Assembly: GCF_900699015.1 (NCBI RefSeq)
Contig: NZ_LR217737.1
Coordinates: 930,001 to 994,000 of the forward strand
Direction: 5' to 3'
DNA: 64,000 nucleotides
Source: Erwinia_E haradaeae_E
GTDB lineage: Bacteria > Pseudomonadota > Gammaproteobacteria > Enterobacterales > Enterobacteriaceae
Each line of letters begins with the position of its first letter. The stretch's first letter is position 1. This document shows, piece after piece, positions 32,698-42,039 of the stretch. The position numbers and the translations under genes were made by a program. The notes under the pieces were generated by a model. The model ran no database searches and was not told the origin of the DNA. It saw nothing but the letters and a program-made list of their open reading frames with translations.

Positions 32698-33399
32698 TTA
32701 AAGCGCTAACGCTCCTTTAACAAAAGGAATAGTTAGCTTTCTTTTAGCGCTAATTGATGCTTGATCGAGTTCATTCAACTTTATTAGAAGCGTACCTATT
32801 TCTCGATTCAGCCGTTTTAATAAAAAACGACCAACATCTTCCGGTAACTCAAAACCACGTAACTTAGCACGCGCTTTTAATGCCTGTAATTTATCATCGT
32901 CTGATAAAGACTGTAGCTTATAAATCTGCCCCCAATCCAAACGAGAAGACAGGTCTGCTAACTTAAGATTTAGTTGACGCGGAGGGCAATCTCCAGTAAT
33001 AAATAATCGTGTTTTTCCGATCTCTAAAATACGGTTATATAAATTAAACACCGCCATTTCCCATAAATCATCACCAGCAATACACTCAATATTATCAATG
33101 CAAACTAAAGATAGATGCTCCATTCCATCAAGCACTTCTGGAATAAACCAAGTTCTCTTATCTAAAGGCACATAGCCTACTGCCTCTCCATATTCTGATA
33201 CTTCTGCACAAGAAGCATGTAAAAGATGGCTTCGCCCCCCTCTTTTACTAGACCAAAAATAAATATAACTACTATCGCTCTGGTACAGAACGCTCTTTAA
33301 CACACTCAATAACAAACGATTATCCCCTACCCAAAAACTAGAAAAAGTCTCGTCATGAGGTGGATGGAATGGAAGCAGAAGCTGTACAGGCTTATTCAG
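32698..33399 (-). CDS. hda: DnaA inactivator Hda, probable CTG start
   Basis: Binds the DNA-loaded sliding clamp and stimulates ATP hydrolysis by DnaA, preventing re-initiation. From the CTG at 33397-33399 the product is 233 aa, the exact E. coli length, and its N-terminus NKPVQLLLPF aligns with NTPAQLSLPL. The E. coli gene is reported to start at CUG. Here GAGG lies five bases before that CTG, while the in-frame TTG (33426) and GTG (33405) lie outside the aligned region. QLLLPF at residues 6-11 is the clamp-binding motif. The AAA+ core has GGRSHLLHASCAE, VGYVPLDKRTWF, CIDNIECIAGDD and RQLNLKLADLSSRLDWG. Its retention implies DnaA-dependent initiation. Confidence 0.95.
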   Translation of the reverse strand: MNKPVQLLLPFHPPHDETFSSFWVGDNRLLLSVLKSVLYQSDSSYIYFWSSKRGGRSHLLHASCAEVSEYGEAVGYVPLDKRTWFIPEVLDGMEHLSLVCIDNIECIAGDDLWEMAVFNLYNRILEIGKTRLFITGDCPPRQLNLKLADLSSRLDWGQIYKLQSLSDDDKLQALKARAKLRGFELPEDVGRFLLKRLNREIGTLLIKLNELDQASISAKRKLTIPFVKGALAL

Positions 33400-34339
33400 A
33401 ATCACCTCAGCACTTTGAACAAGCAAATATGTAATAATTCTAACATAACTATCTGTAGGTCCTTTAATCCTCAGTAATAAAAAAACTAAACGTTTTCAAT
33501 AGAATTCTTGAAAAATAGAAAAAATTAAGATATAATATATCGATATTATCATCGAATTTAACTGCACTATACATCTCTTTCTTATTCCTTCTATGTAGTT
33601 GATCTATCTTTTAGATCAAAGATTATACTTATATGTTAATATAAAAACTAACTAAATGCATTGTTCATTTAAGAATGATATGGTCTTACAAAGTCATACT
33701 TTTTTTTTAATCATGATCCACTCACCTCACTCTTTAAAATTCTAAATAATTAATACTATATAATAACCCTCTATATTCTATATCATAAGTGTTATGGATA
33801 CCTATAGAATACTATCAATAATATATCCTTAGAAAAAAAATTGTATCAGATGCAATCTGATATTATAAGATTCATGAAATTCTCTTTTCTCTGCATATAT
33901 AGTATCTATTTCATATCTTATTAATCTCTTTTAACCAAAATTTTAGGCCTATTCGCCAATAATTAAATTAATCAGATCACTTTGACGATACAATATATCT
34001 ATATTTTATATATTAATAACTAACTCACTATATCACTATTAACCTGTAAAAATCGATGAGAAATCGGTATCTACTATCATAAGATACATCATGATTACAT
34101 GAAGCTATTTATATGATCAACTATAATACAAAAAGAATAGAAAATATATCCGCAATCTCTTTCTATTGTTAAAATCTTACATATATATTCTTAATATATC
34201 TAAAAATAATTTTTTATTTAATTGTGAAAATAATAAAATAAAAAACTTTTTATTATTCTTACATCTTTATAGATTATCTATCTATCGATCTAATTAACTA
34301 ATTAAAATATTATATATAATATAATGTGCTTTTCTAATA
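33400..34339. other. Spacer upstream of hda
   Basis: AT-rich and gene-free except for the GAGGTG ribosome site of hda (33403-33408). A hairpin TTGATCTA-TCTTT-TAGATCAA lies at 33599-33619, with no gene end nearby. upp/uraA, upstream of hda in E. coli, are not recognisable. Confidence 0.5.
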
Positions 34340-36514
34340 TTAAAAATTACCAATTAAACCTAAATTAACTTTCCAGGTTTTATTTCCTACATTTTTTTGA
34401 TTTAATGAAGTAAGAAATGATAGAGAAAAGTTTTTATTTAAAATGTACCTAATCCCAGTTTTGAGGATATGTTTCGTCTTTTTAACATCCATTTTACTCT
34501 GTAAAACCCCTACCGTGTTTACCATTGAATTGGAGATTAAATTATTATCTTTTATAATATTCTCAATTTTAATACCAGAGATCCATGTTAGAGATGGGAA
34601 AACTAAAATACGGACATCTGCCCCCATATCGGATCTAAGATTTTCATAATTAATCTTGTTGTACTTAACAGGAAAACTCAATCGCTTATCTTCTTGATAA
34701 GCAGAACGAGATAAATAATCATATCGTAAACCTACATGCCAAAAAAATGCAATATTTTTATTGTAAATTGATCGACCATCCCCCCACTCCATAGCAGAGC
34801 TAAACCCATTTAATTGACTACTTCCTTTCCCCATCTCAGTATGAGATAAAACAGAACGCTTCATCTCCATTCCATGCTGTATAAATGCAAAAGAAGGACG
34901 AAAATAATGTTCTCCCAAACCAAATGGAGTGTGAATATCAGCATAGAACCCAAATCCAAAATTCTTCCCATTAATTGTATGACTATGATGCGGTATATGA
35001 GGAAAAAATTTAGTAATCACACCCCCAAAAGATAAGATATCTGTTATACCATACCCTAAATTTACTATTGGAACCATATCTTTAGATATTAAATTAGAAT
35101 TGTCTGTATTAATTAACCAACACCAATTATTATTAGAAACTACACACCCTTTCTGCAGTTTAGCTAAACCTTGTTCTTGTAATGTCATTAATGCAAATGT
35201 ATCATTGACTATTTGATGAACAGTATCTCGAGTATTTATGAGATCAATTATAAACGACGAGGTAGCACTATCTGACATGCTATCTACCGTTGGCTTAATA
35301 GATGATAAACTCGGTGAAGTTTTATCCAAAACAAAACGAGGTATCCTAAGAACAAATGTACGATTTTTATCATCATCACCAGTCGATACACCTACAGCCA
35401 TCTTTCCATCAGGAGATAATAATAAAATTTCAGAAGATCCAGAATCATTATTACTAAGTGTACCTAAATCAACTTTATTATTCCAATTATCCCCAGACCA
35501 GATAGCTGCATGCTCCTTGTTATTATCTGTAACAGCAGAACCAGCTGCTATCTTTCCATCAGCAGACAGTGCACGTGCTTTAGATGATCCAGAGTTATCA
35601 CTTTTTAAAGTACCTAAGTCTGTTTCAGTCGTCCAGTTACTACCAGACCAAATAGTGGCACGTTCCTTGCCATTACCCGTAGTAGTATAACCAGATGCTA
35701 TCTTTCCATCAGAGGATAAGGATAACACTGAAGACATAGGCATTTTACCATCTTGAGGTTGAACTAATATTGTTTTCATGGACCAGTTATCGCCGGACCA
35801 AATAGCTGCATTCATCACCTTATTCGGTAAGACAGTGTATCCACCTGCTATTTTACCATCAGCAGATAACGCTACCACAGAAGATCCTTCAGAAGAACTA
35901 AGATTATTCTTGTCTAAATCTGTATAAGTAGACCAGTTATCACCAGACCAAGTAGCTGCATGAAGTCGACCAGAACTAAAACTAGAATGTCCAGCTGCTA
36001 TCTTACCATCAGAAGATAAAGATGACACTTCAGAGACTATCCTTTTATCCGAGCCTGGTTTTTCTACATCATGTTTCAAACTCCAATTATCCCCGTACCA
36101 AATTACTCCATGACGACTATTTTTCTCCGAAGCAGAATAACCTGCTACTATTTTTCCATCCTTGGAACTAGCTGAAACCCCAGAAGCACTCACATAGTCA
36201 TAACCTAAACCTTCTAAAGTAATTCTTTTTTCCCAGTTATCTCCAGTCCATACCGCTCCTTTAATAGGATTAGAATCCTCAAATAAATCTCCTCCTACCA
36301 CAGAACCATCATAAGAGACAGCATAAATCTCTCCAAAACGAAGTAAATTTATTGGCTTTGAGATTAGCTTTTTATCTACAAATTCTATTTCTTCTACTTT
36401 CGCATATAGCCCTATAGGAAGTCCAAAAAAAATTAAAATAAAAAATAATCGACTAATATGTACATTAAAAATATTAATTAGTATTTTAAGTCTTTTCCTT
36501 TTGAGATTTTTCAT
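34340..36514 (-). CDS. Autotransporter with seven 50-residue HAF-like repeats and a beta-barrel
   Basis: 724 aa. Residues 1-38 are a long basic then hydrophobic signal (cleavage likely after GLYA). Residues 70-390 hold repeats whose S-x-DG-K motif falls at 70, 120, 170, 220, 270, 320 and 370 and whose W-x-GDNW motif falls at 89, 139, 189, 239, 289 and 339: a strict 50-residue period. Typical text is LSADGKIAAG and AAIWSGDNW, like 'HAF' extracellular repeats. A helical linker follows (about 411-455), then C457 and C465, then a barrel of about 255 residues ending in the aromatic NLGLIGNF expected for outer-membrane insertion. GGAAAG lies 8 bases before the ATG. Type V secretion is inferred from architecture. 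Cargo function is unknown. It is the only surface or possible host-interaction gene here, and it is intact. Confidence 0.85.
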   Translation of the reverse strand: MKNLKRKRLKILINIFNVHISRLFFILIFFGLPIGLYAKVEEIEFVDKKLISKPINLLRFGEIYAVSYDGSVVGGDLFEDSNPIKGAVWTGDNWEKRITLEGLGYDYVSASGVSASSKDGKIVAGYSASEKNSRHGVIWYGDNWSLKHDVEKPGSDKRIVSEVSSLSSDGKIAAGHSSFSSGRLHAATWSGDNWSTYTDLDKNNLSSSEGSSVVALSADGKIAGGYTVLPNKVMNAAIWSGDNWSMKTILVQPQDGKMPMSSVLSLSSDGKIASGYTTTGNGKERATIWSGSNWTTETDLGTLKSDNSGSSKARALSADGKIAAGSAVTDNNKEHAAIWSGDNWNNKVDLGTLSNNDSGSSEILLLSPDGKMAVGVSTGDDDKNRTFVLRIPRFVLDKTSPSLSSIKPTVDSMSDSATSSFIIDLINTRDTVHQIVNDTFALMTLQEQGLAKLQKGCVVSNNNWCWLINTDNSNLISKDMVPIVNLGYGITDILSFGGVITKFFPHIPHHSHTINGKNFGFGFYADIHTPFGLGEHYFRPSFAFIQHGMEMKRSVLSHTEMGKGSSQLNGFSSAMEWGDGRSIYNKNIAFFWHVGLRYDYLSRSAYQEDKRLSFPVKYNKINYENLRSDMGADVRILVFPSLTWISGIKIENIIKDNNLISNSMVNTVGVLQSKMDVKKTKHILKTGIRYILNKNFSLSFLTSLNQKNVGNKTWKVNLGLIGNF
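35345..36304 (-). repeat. 150-bp-period coding repeat inside the autotransporter
   Basis: About six and a half units of exactly 150 bases without a single indel. The most alike stretch encodes WSGDNW and recurs every 150 bases on the minus strand. The units differ at many third positions, so they are old and not a recent expansion. Confidence 0.85.
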
Positions 36515-36792
36515 AACATATTCTTTCCTTCACGGGTCTTCATAAAATAGCAAAAATAACTATGAAGACTCTCTTGATTCACAAATTATCATTATAAAGG
36601 CTTTTATATAATTTAGATTCAGTATCACTTCATGATGTGAATCAAAATAAATATCAAAATCAAATAACTTGATATCACGAGTCTCACTTTTAAAACATCA
36701 TCTGATTTAGTTAGTGTTACCATCCTTACCCGCTATCTCAAATAACAAAATATTAAATTACCTATTAAATTTATCATAAGATTTTCTCATTA

Positions 36793-36827
36793 TAAAAACC
36801 TTAAAGTCTAATCAATTAAGGTTTTTA
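36793..36827. terminator. Orphan bidirectional terminator-like hairpin
   Basis: AAAAACCTTAA (36794-36804) pairs with TTAAGGTTTTT (36816-36826) around an 11-base loop, with one further T-A pair outside. Both strands end the stem in TTTTT, the form of a bidirectional intrinsic terminator. No gene ends nearby: the autotransporter starts 280 bases to the left and metK starts 1.4 kb to the right. Confidence 0.45.
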
Positions 36828-37157
36828 AAACTTTATAACAAATAGTAATCATTGGACTGAAAATAATAACACTAATCTCATAACATATTAAAAATGCTAA
36901 TAAACATTATATTTTAGGATAAATCTAACATTAAAAATATTTATCTAGAAGTTAACCAAAAAAAACTAAGTCAAGCTGATTGCAATCTATAGAATGATAC
37001 TGACAAACTCTCTCTTCTCTAAAATTTTTCTATATAAAAATCTATGAATTTAACCAAAAAGCTCAACATATTCATATTTAAAAACATATATAATTCATAA
37101 GAACTACAAAAAATAAATTTATTATAATTTTTCCCATTTTCAAGATTATTCTTCTAT

Positions 37158-37180
37158 CATTGTTATGAGAAATAACAATG
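37158..37180. other. Orphan hairpin
   Basis: CATTGTTAT and ATAACAATG pair perfectly around GAGAA. It is 1.06 kb upstream of metK with no adjacent gene end and no U tract directly after it. It may be chance. Confidence 0.3.
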
Positions 37181-38240
37181 TTACTCTTACTCAACCTTGA
37201 AATTTAAAAACTATTATGACATGGATAAACATCTATAATAGATAATAGGATCACATCCACCTGAAAAATCGTGACTATTTAATTTAAAAACTAGATTCTG
37301 ATTAATTTTAATAAGATATTATATATCAGTGCCTATATACTTATAATTCCACGATTTAAAAAATTACAAAAACTATAAAAATTAAAATAATTATTCCGAT
37401 CTTACAATGCTAGTACCTAACTTCTATATAAATCTTCAATCCAGCTTAAATATTTCTGATAATTCTATAATTGCTTCTAATCTTTCTAAAGATAACATCT
37501 TATGTAATTAGAGATAGATTTGATCGATTGATCTATCATTGACTATGTAAATAGCAATCATTATTCACTCAATAAATCTCTATACTCTAAAATAAAATCA
37601 TATTCTATCATTATCTTTAAAAATATTCATATCTTCTTACAATAACTCACTTAGAATATACAAAGAAAGATTCTATCATTAAAATCACTTAAGTATCACT
37701 CTAATATAAATTAAAAACATAGAGTTATCATTTTAATACAGACCTATTCTATTATTCTAAGTATTAAATTGTTAGACTACTTTTCCTTATCAAGACCACG
37801 AAATAATATAAGATTCATCTTATCAAGATATTATAAAAAATGGAGTACAACTAACTTCAATCAAAATGTTAAAAATATCTTTACAAATCAGATATATTTA
37901 ATATCTTTGATTTTCTGAATGAAATCATTGCTTTTATAGTTTGACCCATACTCCACTTCAAAGTAAACTTAAATGATACATTATTAAATAGAACCACTAA
38001 GATATAAAACAATAAAAAATTTACATGATGTAGACCTGAATAAAACACAGTCAATAGAATGCTTTATAAAAAATATATTTACTAGGTAATCTTTAGTAAT
38101 TAGAGACCTTATCTGCATCTCTTAGTATTAAAATGATTAATTTTAAAAAATTACACTATTGTTAAATAACCGAGCATATAAATTATGGGCCTATAAAAAT
38201 ATGCTTGATAAAAATGTAGCACTTAAGGTAACAAATTAAG

Positions 38241-39395
38241 ATGGCTAAACACTTTTTCACATCCGAGTCTGTATCAGAAGGGCATCCCGATAAAATCGCT
38301 GATCAAATTTCAGATGCAATACTCGATGCTATTTTAGATCAAGATCCTCAAGCGCGAGTAGCTTGTGAAACCTATGTCAAAACCGGGATGGTTATGGTGG
38401 GAGGAGAAATATCCACTAAAGCATGGGTAGATATCGAAGAAATAACACGACAGAGCATACGAGACATAGGTTATATCCATTCTGATATGGGGTTTGACGC
38501 TAATTCCTGTGCAGTCCTTAATGCTATTGGTAAACAATCATCAGATATCAACCAAGGAATTAATCACCCAAACCCCAAAGAACAGGGAGCAGGTGATCAA
38601 GGTCTAATGTTTGGCTACGCTACCGACGAAACAGACGTACTTATGCCTGCACCAATAACCTATGCTCACCGACTAGTAAAACAACAATCTGAAGTACGAA
38701 AAAGTGGTCGATTACCATGGTTACGTCCAGATGCGAAAAGTCAAATTACATTTCAATATGAAAATAATAAAATTATTGGCATTAATACAGTTGTTTTTTC
38801 AACTCAACATGAAGCATGCATTTCACAAAAAGAAATTAAAGAAGCAATAATAGAAGAAATTATTAAACCTGTACTACCATCTATGTGGACAACTAATAAT
38901 ATTGTATATCATATTAACCCCACGGGCCGTTTCGTAATTGGAGGACCTATGGGAGATTGTGGATTGACTGGACGTAAAATTATCGTTGATACTTATGGAG
39001 GTATGGCACGTCATGGTGGCGGGGCTTTCTCAGGTAAAGATCCTTCAAAAGTTGACAGATCTGCTGCTTATGCAGCACGCTACGTTGCAAAAAATATCGT
39101 TGCCGCAGGGCTGGCTGAACGATGTGAAATACAGATTTCTTATGCTATCGGGATAGCTGAGCCCACCTCTATTATGGTAGAAACATTTGGAACTGGTAAA
39201 ATTCATACCGAACTGTTAACCTTACTGATACGTAAGTTTTTTGATCTAAGACCTTATGGTTTAATTGAAATGCTAGATCTTCTTCGCCCCATCTATCGCG
39301 AAACTGCTTCTTATGGTCACTTTGGCCGCGAACACTTTCCATGGGAAAAAACTGAGAAAGCAGATGAACTACGTGAAGCTGCTGGTCTTAAGTAA
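38241..39395 (+). CDS. metK: S-adenosylmethionine synthetase
   Basis: Makes SAM from methionine and ATP. 384 aa, identical in length to E. coli. The start MAKHFFTSESVSEGHPDKIADQ carries the ATP-binding His and Asp; GAGDQGLMFGYA, GGPMGDCGLTGRKIIVDTYGG and GGGAFSGKDPSKVDRS are the diagnostic motifs, and the C-terminal SYGHFGRE is present. No strong ribosome site lies close to the ATG (AAGG is about 13 bases away). SAM feeds UbiE, QueE and CysG in this same window, as well as general methylation. Confidence 0.98.
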   Translation: MAKHFFTSESVSEGHPDKIADQISDAILDAILDQDPQARVACETYVKTGMVMVGGEISTKAWVDIEEITRQSIRDIGYIHSDMGFDANSCAVLNAIGKQSSDINQGINHPNPKEQGAGDQGLMFGYATDETDVLMPAPITYAHRLVKQQSEVRKSGRLPWLRPDAKSQITFQYENNKIIGINTVVFSTQHEACISQKEIKEAIIEEIIKPVLPSMWTTNNIVYHINPTGRFVIGGPMGDCGLTGRKIIVDTYGGMARHGGGAFSGKDPSKVDRSAAYAARYVAKNIVAAGLAERCEIQISYAIGIAEPTSIMVETFGTGKIHTELLTLLIRKFFDLRPYGLIEMLDLLRPIYRETASYGHFGREHFPWEKTEKADELREAAGLK

Positions 39396-39397
39396 AA

Positions 39398-39445
39398 TTA
39401 CATTTTAAATCTGTATATAAAATAGATTCAAATACAAAAATGTAA
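39398..39445 (+). terminator. Possible hairpin terminator after metK
   Basis: TTACATTTT (39398-39406) pairs with AAAATGTAA (39437-39445) and encloses a second small stem AATCT/AGATT. It starts three bases past the metK stop but lacks a U tract, so the call is weak. Confidence 0.3.
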
Positions 39446-39681
39446 ACATATAATCTTGTAAAAATAAATAATAAAAAATTTCACATTTATAATACAAAAA
39501 GAAATAATCTATTTGTATCTTTTAATTCAAACTATTTATTATATTATATTTATATATTCTATAGAATTTTTGATAACATCATCATATTATAGAATTTTTA
39601 CATCCATCCTATTTGTTATTTTCATCTTTAGAAAAAACTAAAATAATTAAAATATTCCATATTAAAAATTTAGGAGAATAC

Positions 39682-41208
39682 ATGGAATTTAATATAAAAA
39701 TTACTAGCATTGAAAAACAACGCGATAATTCCTCCATTGTTATAGCCATATTTGAATCGCGTCAACTTTCACCAACAGCTGAACACCTAGATAAAATTAG
39801 CAACGGCTATCTTAGTTCTTTGTTACGTCATGATGCACTAGAAGGAAAAATTGGACAAAGTCTTCTTTTATATAATGTACCCAATGTTCTTTCTAAACGC
39901 ATTCTTCTTATTGGATGCGGAAAACAAAATGAAATGGATCTACAGAAATATAGAAAAATCATGCATACAATTATCACAAAATTAAATGATTCAGGCTCAA
40001 TGGAAGCAGTGCTATTCCTCATCGAACCAAATCTCTCAGAAGAGAAGGTTTACTGGTCCATACGCCAATTAATAGAATCTGCGCATGAGACATTATACTC
40101 TTTTAATCAATTTAAACAGCGGAGCTCTACAACACAACCTATATTACGAAAAATCACCTTTAACGTCTCTGGACAGAATCAATGGACTGCCAGCATAGAA
40201 GCTATACAGCATAGTCTAGCAATTGCCAAAGGAATTAAAATCGCTAAAGATCTAGGTAATATGCCACCTAATATCTGCAATAGCTCTTATCTTACCTTAC
40301 TCGCTAACCAATTAGCTACAACCTATAACAATTATATCACAACACATATCATTAATGAAAAAGAAATGGATTCATTAAGCATGAATGCCTACCTTGCAGT
40401 AGGATCCGGTTCAAAAAATGAATCTCTTATGTCAATAATTAAATATAAAGGGCATCTAGATACAAACGCTCGCCCCATAGTTTTAGTTGGCAAAGGCGTA
40501 ACCTTTGATAGTGGCGGTGTCTCACTGAAACCAGGAAAGAACATGCATCATATGAAATATGATATGTGCGGGGCAGCAGCTGTATATGCTATAATGAACA
40601 TTATAGCTGATCTTAAACTACCTCTCAATGTCATTGGAGTTTTAGCTAGTTGTGAAAATATGCCAGGCAGCAGAGCCTATCGTCCAGGAGATATACTAAC
40701 CACCATGTCCGGGCAAACCGTCGAAGTCCTTAATACTGACGCAGAGGGTCGCTTAATACTATGTGAAGCATTAACTTATATTAATCGTTTTAATCCAGAA
40801 ATAGTAATTGATATCGCAACTCTAACCGGTGCCTGTGTAATTGCTCTTGGTAACCATATGAGCGGTCTTCTCTCAAACTACGACCCACTCGTTAATGAAC
40901 TTATCACAGCTTCAAAACAAGCTAACGATCATGTATGGCACCTACCAATAAGTAAGACATACCAAAAACAGATTGATTCTAAATTTGCAGATATAGCCAA
41001 TATTGGAGAGGGAGAAGCCGGAGCAATTACTGCAGCCTGTTTTTTAGCTCGTTTTACAAAAAAATATCATTGGGCGCATTTAGATATAGCTGGAACTGCT
41101 TGGGATTCTAAAAACAATACAGGAGCCACTGGAAGACCAGTAGCACTACTATCACAGTTTTTATTAAATCGATCCCATTTAAAGATAAAATCACTAACTA
41201 AAATATAA
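39682..41208 (+). CDS. pepA: Leucyl aminopeptidase (PepA)
   Basis: Hexameric M17 metallo-aminopeptidase; in E. coli it also binds DNA at cer for XerCD recombination and at carAB. 508 aa from the ATG at 39682, where MEFNIKITSIEKQR aligns with E. coli MEFSVKSGSPEKQR and GGAG lies seven bases upstream; the frame extends to 39613 but without homology. The N-terminal domain precedes the catalytic core with VGKGVTFDSGGVSLKP, KYDMCGAAAV, the signature NTDAEGRL and ATLTGACVIALG; the metal-binding Lys, Asp and Glu residues are kept. holC follows, as in E. coli. Confidence 0.97.
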   Translation: MEFNIKITSIEKQRDNSSIVIAIFESRQLSPTAEHLDKISNGYLSSLLRHDALEGKIGQSLLLYNVPNVLSKRILLIGCGKQNEMDLQKYRKIMHTIITKLNDSGSMEAVLFLIEPNLSEEKVYWSIRQLIESAHETLYSFNQFKQRSSTTQPILRKITFNVSGQNQWTASIEAIQHSLAIAKGIKIAKDLGNMPPNICNSSYLTLLANQLATTYNNYITTHIINEKEMDSLSMNAYLAVGSGSKNESLMSIIKYKGHLDTNARPIVLVGKGVTFDSGGVSLKPGKNMHHMKYDMCGAAAVYAIMNIIADLKLPLNVIGVLASCENMPGSRAYRPGDILTTMSGQTVEVLNTDAEGRLILCEALTYINRFNPEIVIDIATLTGACVIALGNHMSGLLSNYDPLVNELITASKQANDHVWHLPISKTYQKQIDSKFADIANIGEGEAGAITAACFLARFTKKYHWAHLDIAGTAWDSKNNTGATGRPVALLSQFLLNRSHLKIKSLTKI

Positions 41209-41339
41209 AAAGAACAATTAGTTCCTTTAATAGGATTATTATTCATATCAATATATTTAAGATAAAAAATTAAATTCTATTGAAATATTAAGAATTCACT
41301 GAATTATAATTGAATACTTTTAAAATAAAAGATCCTAGA

Positions 41340-41783
41340 ATGACTCATGTAACTTTTTACCTATTGCAACCTATCAATTTATTTCAAGATATAAATTATC
41401 AAGAACAACTTATATGTTTTCTCGCTTACACAAATTGGAAAAAAAGAAAAAGAATGCTTATTCTTTGTCAAAACAAAGAAGAGGCTATCACAATCGATGA
41501 AGCTCTGTGGAATCAACCAATTTATTCTTTTATACCTCACAATCTAACTAAACAGGGTCCATCATACGGTGCACCAATAGAAATCACATGGCCAAATCAA
41601 AGATTTACTGGATCACGCACCTTACTTATGAATCTAGGGCCACATCTCATCAATTCTTTTTCTGAGTTCTCTGAGATAATAGATTTTGTACCATTTGAAC
41701 AACCGCTAAAACAGCTAGCACGTGATCGATATACACAATATCGTAACTTAGGATACCAATTATCCATTATTCAATCAAAGTAA
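41340..41783 (+). CDS. holC: DNA polymerase III chi subunit
   Basis: Clamp-loader accessory protein that links the replicase to single-strand-binding protein. 147 aa from the ATG at 41340, the E. coli length, with MTHVTFYLL aligning to MKNATFYLL; the frame runs back to a TTG at 41310 that homology does not support. DEALWNQPIYSFIPHNL, GPSYGAPIEITWP, EIIDFVPFEQPLKQLARDRY and the final YRNLGYQLS are conserved. The neighbour pepA is as in E. coli; valS, which should follow, is missing here. Confidence 0.95.
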   Translation: MTHVTFYLLQPINLFQDINYQEQLICFLAYTNWKKRKRMLILCQNKEEAITIDEALWNQPIYSFIPHNLTKQGPSYGAPIEITWPNQRFTGSRTLLMNLGPHLINSFSEFSEIIDFVPFEQPLKQLARDRYTQYRNLGYQLSIIQSK

Positions 41784-41790
41784 TAGATTA

Positions 41791-41810
41791 TCATAAGATG
41801 AGTCTTATGA
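41791..41810 (+). terminator. Terminator-like hairpin after holC
   Basis: TCATAAGA and TCTTATGA form a perfect 8-bp stem around the tetraloop TGAG, eight bases past the holC stop. There is no following U run, so it may act in RNA 3'-end protection more than in termination. Confidence 0.4.
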
Positions 41811-42039
41811 ACTAATAATATATCTATTAAATATTAACTTTATTTCTGCCAGGTATAGAAACACTCAACAATGGATCAGTCAACAATCATATATCTAACA
41901 TAGTCTATATTAAAGCTTCTATCAAAATAGATTTATATAACTTTTTTCTTAAAACAATATCAATATATTCTATTTAATTTTAAAATGATTAATCGACACT
42001 ATAATTCATATTATTTATATTCTATTAGCCGAGTATCCA

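Larger units (their letters stand above)
36515..38240. other. Gene desert between the autotransporter and metK
   Basis: 1.7 kb containing two hairpins without adjacent genes (36793-36827 and 37158-37180). No open frame or recognisable remnant. No SAM riboswitch motif is visible upstream of metK. Confidence 0.5.

Noticed and set aside
35238..35690. 150-codon frame antisense to the autotransporter
   Set aside because: It lies entirely opposite the 150-bp repeats; a repeated stop-free antisense frame is expected from the periodicity. No homology or start signal.
37900..38240. Possible SAM-responsive leader upstream of metK
   Set aside because: No conserved riboswitch core could be recognised, and enteric metK is not known to use one.
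39613..39681. Upstream extension of PepA by 23 residues
   Set aside because: The ATG at 39682 has GGAG at seven bases and aligns with residue 1 of E. coli PepA.
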